Source: Candidatus Roizmanbacteria bacterium RIFCSPLOWO2_01_FULL_44_13 (lineage in GTDB: Bacteria > Patescibacteriota > Microgenomatia > UBA1406 > GWC2-37-13). Taken from it: 9,506 bases of DNA. The notes beneath the pieces were generated by a model that did not search any database, was not told the origin of the DNA, and worked only from the letters and a program-made list of their open reading frames with translations. The stretch spans positions 1,954 through 11,459 of the forward strand of contig MGAT01000017.1 of the NCBI GenBank assembly GCA_001789855.1, read 5' to 3'. The position numbers and the translations under genes were made by a program. Positions 6,247-9,506 of this stretch are shown in pieces. Within the stretch, counting starts at the first letter, position 1; the number at the start of each line of letters is the position of its first letter.

Positions 6247-7536
6247 ATGGCACTATTTGTCTGTAAAAACTGCGGCTATGGCGCGGCCTCATGGTACGGC
6301 AAGTGTCCAGACTGCGCCTCTTGGAACACAATGACAGAGCGACCCGACTTCGCCAAAGATTCGACGGGAAAAAAAGAATCGGTAAAAAAAATTTCCATCA
6401 CTTCCTTAAAGCAAATCAAGTCACAAGCCTCTTTAAGGATGCCTACCGGGGTCGGCGAATTTGACCGCGTCATCGGGGGCGGCATCGTTCCCGGATCTGT
6501 AATTCTTTTAACCGGAGAACCGGGCATCGGCAAGTCTACCCTAGTACTCCAGATTTTAAAAAACATAAAAACGCTGTATATTTCCGGCGAGGAATCCGGA
6601 GAGCAAATCAAGGGACGCGCCGACCGGTTAAAAATTGATTTGGACAAATTCCTTTTTTCAAACGATCTGCAGATTGAGGGCATTATCGAATCCGCATCCG
6701 GGTTGGAAAACAAAATCGAGGTTTTGGTAATTGATTCCATTCAAACCGTCTATTCGAAAGAAATTGGAGGAGCGGTTGCCTCGGTTTCCCAGCTCAAAGA
6801 AACGGCAAAAAAACTCGTGACGTTTGCCAAAAAAAACAAGGTGGCGGTCGTGATTGTCGGCCACGTCACCAAAGAGGGAGAGATCGCCGGGCCGAAAACT
6901 CTCGAGCACTTCGTCGACACCGTTCTGAATTTTGAAGGAGAAAAAGTTTCCAATTATCGCCTGATGCGGGCTTCAAAAAACCGCTTCGGTAGCGCTGACG
7001 AAATCGGTATTTTTGAGATGACCGCGTCCGGGCTAAAACAAGTCGACGACCCGATGGTTTTTGTCGAAGAAAAGCGTCGATTCGAGCCCGGCAAGGCGCT
7101 GATCGGCGTCGCTTCCGGCAAGAGGCCGCTCTTTTTTGAAATCCAGACATTGGTGACGCCGACCGTTTTAGCCTATCCGAGGCGCGTCGTTAAGGGGTTG
7201 TCTTACAATAAAGTCCTGCTTCTTTTGGCAGTCGCGCAAAAATATTTACGAATTCCTCTTGACCGCTTCGACGTTTATGCCAACGTCATCGGCGGAGTCT
7301 CGGTTGAAGGAACCGCTGCCGACCTAGGGCTAATTGCTTCCTTGATTTCCTCGTTTAAAAATACGCCCGTACCCGGTAATTCGCTTTTTTTGGGTGAAGT
7401 GGGATTACTTGGCGAGGTGAGGAAAACTTTTCTTGAAGAAAAAGTCATCGCTTCGGCAAAACGGCTGGGCCTAAGAAAAATCTTCGCATCGGGCAACATT
7501 AAAAACGTCCAAGAACTAATGAAGCTATTTCGGTGA
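6247..7536 (+). CDS. radA: DNA repair protein RadA (Sms)
   Basis: RadA is a RecA-like ATPase that works with RecA in homologous recombination, promoting branch migration of recombination intermediates. The 429-residue protein has every hallmark. A four-cysteine zinc finger is formed by C6, C9, C20 and C23. The Walker A motif is GEPGIGKST (90-98) and the Walker B strand is VLVIDSIQ (159-166). The RadA-specific KNRFG motif lies at 244-248. A Lon-protease-like C-terminal domain spans about 300-429 and includes VIGGVSVEGTAADLGLIASL. It is slightly shorter than the usual 450 residues. The ATG at 6247 is two bases after the argS stop; no Shine-Dalgarno site is visible, so translation is probably coupled. 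Its 3' end overlaps the convergent rodZ-like gene by 12 bases. It ends in TGA just where the family ends, which supports the standard bacterial code. Confidence 0.97.
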   Translation: MALFVCKNCGYGAASWYGKCPDCASWNTMTERPDFAKDSTGKKESVKKISITSLKQIKSQASLRMPTGVGEFDRVIGGGIVPGSVILLTGEPGIGKSTLVLQILKNIKTLYISGEESGEQIKGRADRLKIDLDKFLFSNDLQIEGIIESASGLENKIEVLVIDSIQTVYSKEIGGAVASVSQLKETAKKLVTFAKKNKVAVVIVGHVTKEGEIAGPKTLEHFVDTVLNFEGEKVSNYRLMRASKNRFGSADEIGIFEMTASGLKQVDDPMVFVEEKRRFEPGKALIGVASGKRPLFFEIQTLVTPTVLAYPRRVVKGLSYNKVLLLLAVAQKYLRIPLDRFDVYANVIGGVSVEGTAADLGLIASLISSFKNTPVPGNSLFLGEVGLLGEVRKTFLEEKVIASAKRLGLRKIFASGNIKNVQELMKLFR

Positions 7537-8154
7537 ATTTTTGATGAAGACTTTTTCTATCGTCGCCTTCCTTCCATTAGCCCCGATTAACTCAAAGACG
7601 AGCATATTTTCACCTTCTTGTAACGGAAAGTCATAGGTGAACCGTCCGTTCTCGTCCAAATAAATTCTCTGCCCGACAATTTTTAGCGTCGCTTCCTTGT
7701 GGGTAGATCCGGCGACCGTGACTTTACTTTCGGTTGTAAAAGTCGAAGTTTTCGGAGAAGTAATAGTCAAAGTGGGCGGTGAAAAATAGAGTTTCAACTG
7801 ATAGACAAAATAGAGCAAAAAAAGCAAGACGCCTCCAACAATCGCCAGCCTCAAAAGTTTTCTCGACTGCGGCGTCAAGTAGCTCGAAGAAACTCTTTTT
7901 TTAAATTTGACTTCTTCCTTCCTTTCGTAATCGCGCCTAAAAAAAGCGAGAATTCTTTTGGAGTCCAACCCTAAAATTCTTGAGTAATTTTTTAAGATTC
8001 CAATGATATAGATTTTTGAGGAAAAAAAATTCCAGTTATTTTCTTCTATTGCTCGAAGGTACTTTTCTCTTACCCTGGTTTGTTTTTCGATATCGCGAAG
8101 TTGCAGACCTTTAATCAGGCGTTCTTCTTTTAATATTTCTCCAACGGTTGCCAT
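7525..8154 (-). CDS. RodZ-like HTH membrane protein
   Basis: This 209-residue protein has the layout of RodZ, which links the MreB cytoskeleton to the cell-wall machinery in rod-shaped bacteria. Residues 1-75 form a helix-turn-helix of the RodZ type (GEILKEERLIKGLQLRDIEK, then a YLRAIEENNW-like segment). A basic linker follows (76-100), then one transmembrane helix (about 101-124). The outer part (about 127-205) is an Ig-like beta-sandwich, with SPKTSTFTTESKVTVAGST and a closing GENMLVFELIGANG strand pair. That outer domain looks more like the bacterial Ig-like domains of surface proteins than RodZ's usual C-terminal domain. It is short for RodZ, as is common in small genomes. It lies seven bases downstream of efp and may be cotranscribed, although a TATAAT box straddles the efp stop codon. 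Its cellular role here is inferred. Confidence 0.8.
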   Translation of the reverse strand: MATVGEILKEERLIKGLQLRDIEKQTRVREKYLRAIEENNWNFFSSKIYIIGILKNYSRILGLDSKRILAFFRRDYERKEEVKFKKRVSSSYLTPQSRKLLRLAIVGGVLLFLLYFVYQLKLYFSPPTLTITSPKTSTFTTESKVTVAGSTHKEATLKIVGQRIYLDENGRFTYDFPLQEGENMLVFELIGANGRKATIEKVFIKNSPK

Positions 8155-8160
8155 ACCTGA

Positions 8161-8166
8161 ATTATA
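8161..8166 (-). promoter_or_regulatory. Possible -10 box for the rodZ-like gene
   Basis: Read on the minus strand, a perfect TATAAT (8166-8161) overlaps the efp stop codon and lies six bases before the ATG at 8154. No convincing -35 was found. It would give a leaderless transcript, but a TATAAT formed by a Val codon plus the TAA stop may also be coincidence. Confidence 0.35.
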
Positions 8167-8725
8167 CTCTCCCCGTATACTGGCCCGTCTCCGGATTGAT
8201 GCTTATAGTTTCTCCTACTTTGACAAACAAGGGTACCAAGACGGTGACTCCGGTTTCGACCGTAACCGATTTTTTGGCACCCCCGGAAACGGTGTCGCCC
8301 TTGACGGCATTCTCGGCTCCGGTTACCTTGAGTCGAACGCTCATCGGCGGTCTAATCGTCAACGGTTTGTCATTGTGGAGATAGACAAACATCTTGTCGC
8401 CTTCCTTGAAAAAACGATGGACGTCGCCAGCGACGGATAAAGGAACTGAAAATTGATTATAGGTCCTCTCGTCCATGAAATATAAATTCTCGTTGTCTTT
8501 ATAGAGGTATTGCATTTCGATAGATTCAACGTCTACCAACTCTACCTGTTCGTTTGACTTGTAGGTGAAGTCGACGTTTTTACCGGTGACAACATTTTTT
8601 ATCCTTGCCTTCATCAGCGCCGACCCTTTTCCCGGCGAATAAAAATCGGCCTTTTGTACCTGCCAAATTTCGCCCAAGTGTTCGACAAACTCGCTCTTTT
8701 TTAGATTTCCTGCATTGATGCGCAT
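8162..8725 (-). CDS. efp: Translation elongation factor P
   Basis: EF-P binds the ribosome between the P and E sites and relieves stalling at consecutive prolines. The 187-residue length is normal for the family. The N-terminal KOW-like domain (about 1-62) carries the tip loop SPGKGSA, with the modifiable lysine at K33. Two OB-fold domains follow (about 65-127 and 130-187). RTYNQFSVPL (87-96) lies in the second domain, and the ending INPETGQYTGRV matches the family's C-terminal strand. The tip lysine fits modification by an EpmA-type ligase, and an EpmA homologue lies immediately upstream in the same direction. The ATG at the complement of 8723-8725 is seven bases after a TATAAT box, suggesting a leaderless mRNA; there is no Shine-Dalgarno site. 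The gap to the rodZ-like gene downstream is seven bases. Confidence 0.96.
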   Translation of the reverse strand: MRINAGNLKKSEFVEHLGEIWQVQKADFYSPGKGSALMKARIKNVVTGKNVDFTYKSNEQVELVDVESIEMQYLYKDNENLYFMDERTYNQFSVPLSVAGDVHRFFKEGDKMFVYLHNDKPLTIRPPMSVRLKVTGAENAVKGDTVSGGAKKSVTVETGVTVLVPLFVKVGETISINPETGQYTGRV

Positions 8726-8732
8726 AGATATT

Positions 8733-8760
8733 ATTATAAAAACCCGCAGATACCGCTCAA
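8733..8760 (-). promoter_or_regulatory. Promoter for efp
   Basis: On the minus strand, TTGAGC (8760-8755) and TATAAT (8738-8733) are separated by 16 bases. The predicted start lies at or next to the efp ATG (8725). The -35 box overlaps the inverted repeat at 8749-8770, so the hairpin or a bound protein could interfere with this promoter. Confidence 0.55.
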
Positions 8761-8770
8761 ATACGGTATC
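8749..8770 (-). terminator. Inverted repeat after epmA, possible weak terminator
   Basis: GATACCG and CGGTATC form a perfect seven-base-pair stem with an eight-base loop, starting nine bases after the epmA stop. In the epmA direction it is followed by TGCGGG and then five T residues, so it would be a weak terminator. In the opposite direction three bases and seven T residues follow, but no plus-strand gene reads into it. It could also be an operator, since it covers the -35 box of efp. Confidence 0.4.
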
Positions 8771-8778
8771 GAGTTTTT

Positions 8779-9506
8779 TTAATTGCTAATATTAATTAAT
8801 CTTAATTTATTAATTGAATCGGTATCTGTAAATATCATCGCCAGTCTCTCAAATCCTATCGCAATTCCCGCGCATTCGGGAAGCCCATATTTTAACGTTT
8901 CGATAAATCCCTTGTCAACCGGATGAGCGATTTTTTTCAGTTTTTTTCTTTTTAGTTGCTCCTCGTTCATCCTTTTCTTTTGCTCCTTCCAGTCGGTCAG
9001 TTCGGTGTAACAATCACCCAGTTCGACGCCTTCGATGTAGAACTCAAAACGCTGAACCGTTTTTTTGTCCGGGTTTGACTTGGCGCAAACGGCAAATTCC
9101 TTGGGATAATCGTAAATCAATGTCGGGTAACCGTTTATGCCGAGATTCGGTTCGACTTCTTGAGAATAAATCTGAGACCATAAATCCTCATAGGAATAAA
9201 TTATAGTTCGAGCTTGTCGAGAACTTCTCGATTCGCTGCGCTCGCTCGAAGAATTATAAACAACATATCCTTTCTCTCTTGCTTTATTAATAAATAATTT
9301 ATGATCAAATAGTTCTTTTTCGTTTATGCCGGAATATTTTTTGAAGGCTTCGGCGACGGTTATTTTTTCCCACTTCGACAACGATATTTTCTTCCCCTGG
9401 TATTTTATTTTTTTTCCTTTTGCGATGTATTGGAGCATTTTCAAAAGTTCCTCGGCGATATCCATGTGGTCGGCGCCGACTTTATAATACTCGAGTATGA
9501 CAAACT
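8779..9506 (-). CDS. epmA: EF-P lysine ligase EpmA (lysyl-tRNA synthetase paralogue), 5' partial
   Basis: EpmA (also PoxA, GenX or YjeA) is a class II synthetase core without the tRNA-binding domain; it activates beta-lysine or lysine and attaches it to EF-P. The frame is open to the right edge, and the codons ahead of the ATG at 9465 still match the family (LEYYKVGADH, compare motif 2 LEWYR), so the true start lies outside. Numbering from that ATG, VEPNLG (105-110), PTLIYDYP (114-121), RFEFY (139-143), ELTDWKEQ (155-162) and LPECAGIAIGFERL (195-208, motif 3) all match EpmA. ELTD and the PECAG wording favour EpmA over true LysRS. The usual ANG after the substrate-contacting strand is GDC (150-152). 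Residues 72-87 are a Ser/Arg-rich insertion encoded by a palindromic DNA element. It sits 53 bases upstream of efp, its likely substrate. No epmB is visible. Confidence 0.88.
   Translation of the reverse strand, partial: FVILEYYKVGADHMDIAEELLKMLQYIAKGKKIKYQGKKISLSKWEKITVAEAFKKYSGINEKELFDHKLFINKAREKGYVVYNSSSERSESRSSRQARTIIYSYEDLWSQIYSQEVEPNLGINGYPTLIYDYPKEFAVCAKSNPDKKTVQRFEFYIEGVELGDCYTELTDWKEQKKRMNEEQLKRKKLKKIAHPVDKGFIETLKYGLPECAGIAIGFERLAMIFTDTDSINKLRLINISN
9207..9250 (-). repeat. GC-rich palindromic element inserted in frame within epmA
   Basis: The outer arms TTCGAGC (9207-9213) and GCTCGAA (9244-9250) are perfect inverted repeats, and the centre holds a second palindrome, TCGAGAA/TTCTCGA with one base between (9217-9231). 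The rest is rich in CGAGCG/GCTGCGC words, unlike the AT-rich sequence on both sides. It encodes about 16 residues made almost entirely of Ser, Arg, Glu, Gln and Ala. Compared with E. coli EpmA from memory, the protein is about 15 residues longer at this point. The element therefore looks like a REP-like or RPE-like repeat that entered without breaking the frame. Confidence 0.7.

Noticed and set aside
6276..7499. Several minus-strand ORFs opposite radA
   Set aside because: All mirror conserved radA codons and none has a recognisable domain or upstream signal.
7534..7536. UGA recoded as glycine (SR1/Gracilibacteria code)
   Set aside because: radA ends at this TGA at the normal family length and all other genes are intact under the standard code.
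8779..9465. Complete gene starting at the ATG at 9465
   Set aside because: Codons upstream of this ATG stay open to the window edge and match synthetase motif 2, so the gene is truncated by the window.

Overview
The window looks like a compact bacterial genome, most likely from the Candidate Phyla Radiation (Patescibacteria), possibly a Microgenomates-type lineage. This is inferred from the short intergenic gaps, the lack of Shine-Dalgarno sites, the AT-rich codons, and the mix of genes. These include a PEGA-domain membrane protein, an EamA permease, a minimal RodZ-like protein and RadA. UGA is read as stop (radA ends on TGA exactly where the family ends), so the recoded SR1/Gracilibacteria lineages are disfavoured. 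No taxonomic marker was searched.

Layout. Positions 1-151 (minus) hold the N-terminus of a membrane-anchored PEGA-like protein. Positions 217-756 (plus) hold an unrecognised 179-residue protein transcribed divergently from it. Positions 772-1641 (minus) encode a ten-helix EamA/DMT permease. Positions 1642-1817 form a short regulatory region: an extended -10 promoter, a 23-codon possible leader ORF with tandem arginine codons, a hairpin and an intrinsic terminator. After it come argG-like (1818-3074), argH-like (3058-4557), argS (4562-6244) and radA (6247-7536), all on the plus strand and nearly contiguous. Converging on radA from the right is a minus-strand run: epmA (partial, entering from the right edge), efp and a rodZ-like gene.

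How the genes may work together. ArgG and ArgH normally turn citrulline plus aspartate into arginine plus fumarate, and ArgS charges arginine onto tRNA, so the trio looks like an arginine unit with an arginine-codon leader. However, both ArgG and ArgH have lost many of their family's substrate-binding or catalytic signature residues, notably those that handle the aspartate/fumarate part. The pair may therefore use another amino donor or make another product, which is the strongest candidate here for undescribed biology. EF-P and an EpmA-type lysyl-tRNA-synthetase paralogue form a second unit, a translation factor with its probable modifying enzyme. The epmA reading frame carries a GC-rich palindromic element inserted in frame.

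A recurring pattern is a -10 box 6-8 bases ahead of a start codon (217, 1665, 4562, 8725 and 8154), which predicts leaderless mRNAs. No gene-free stretch exceeds 300 bases. I saw no tRNA, rRNA, CRISPR array or insertion sequence.
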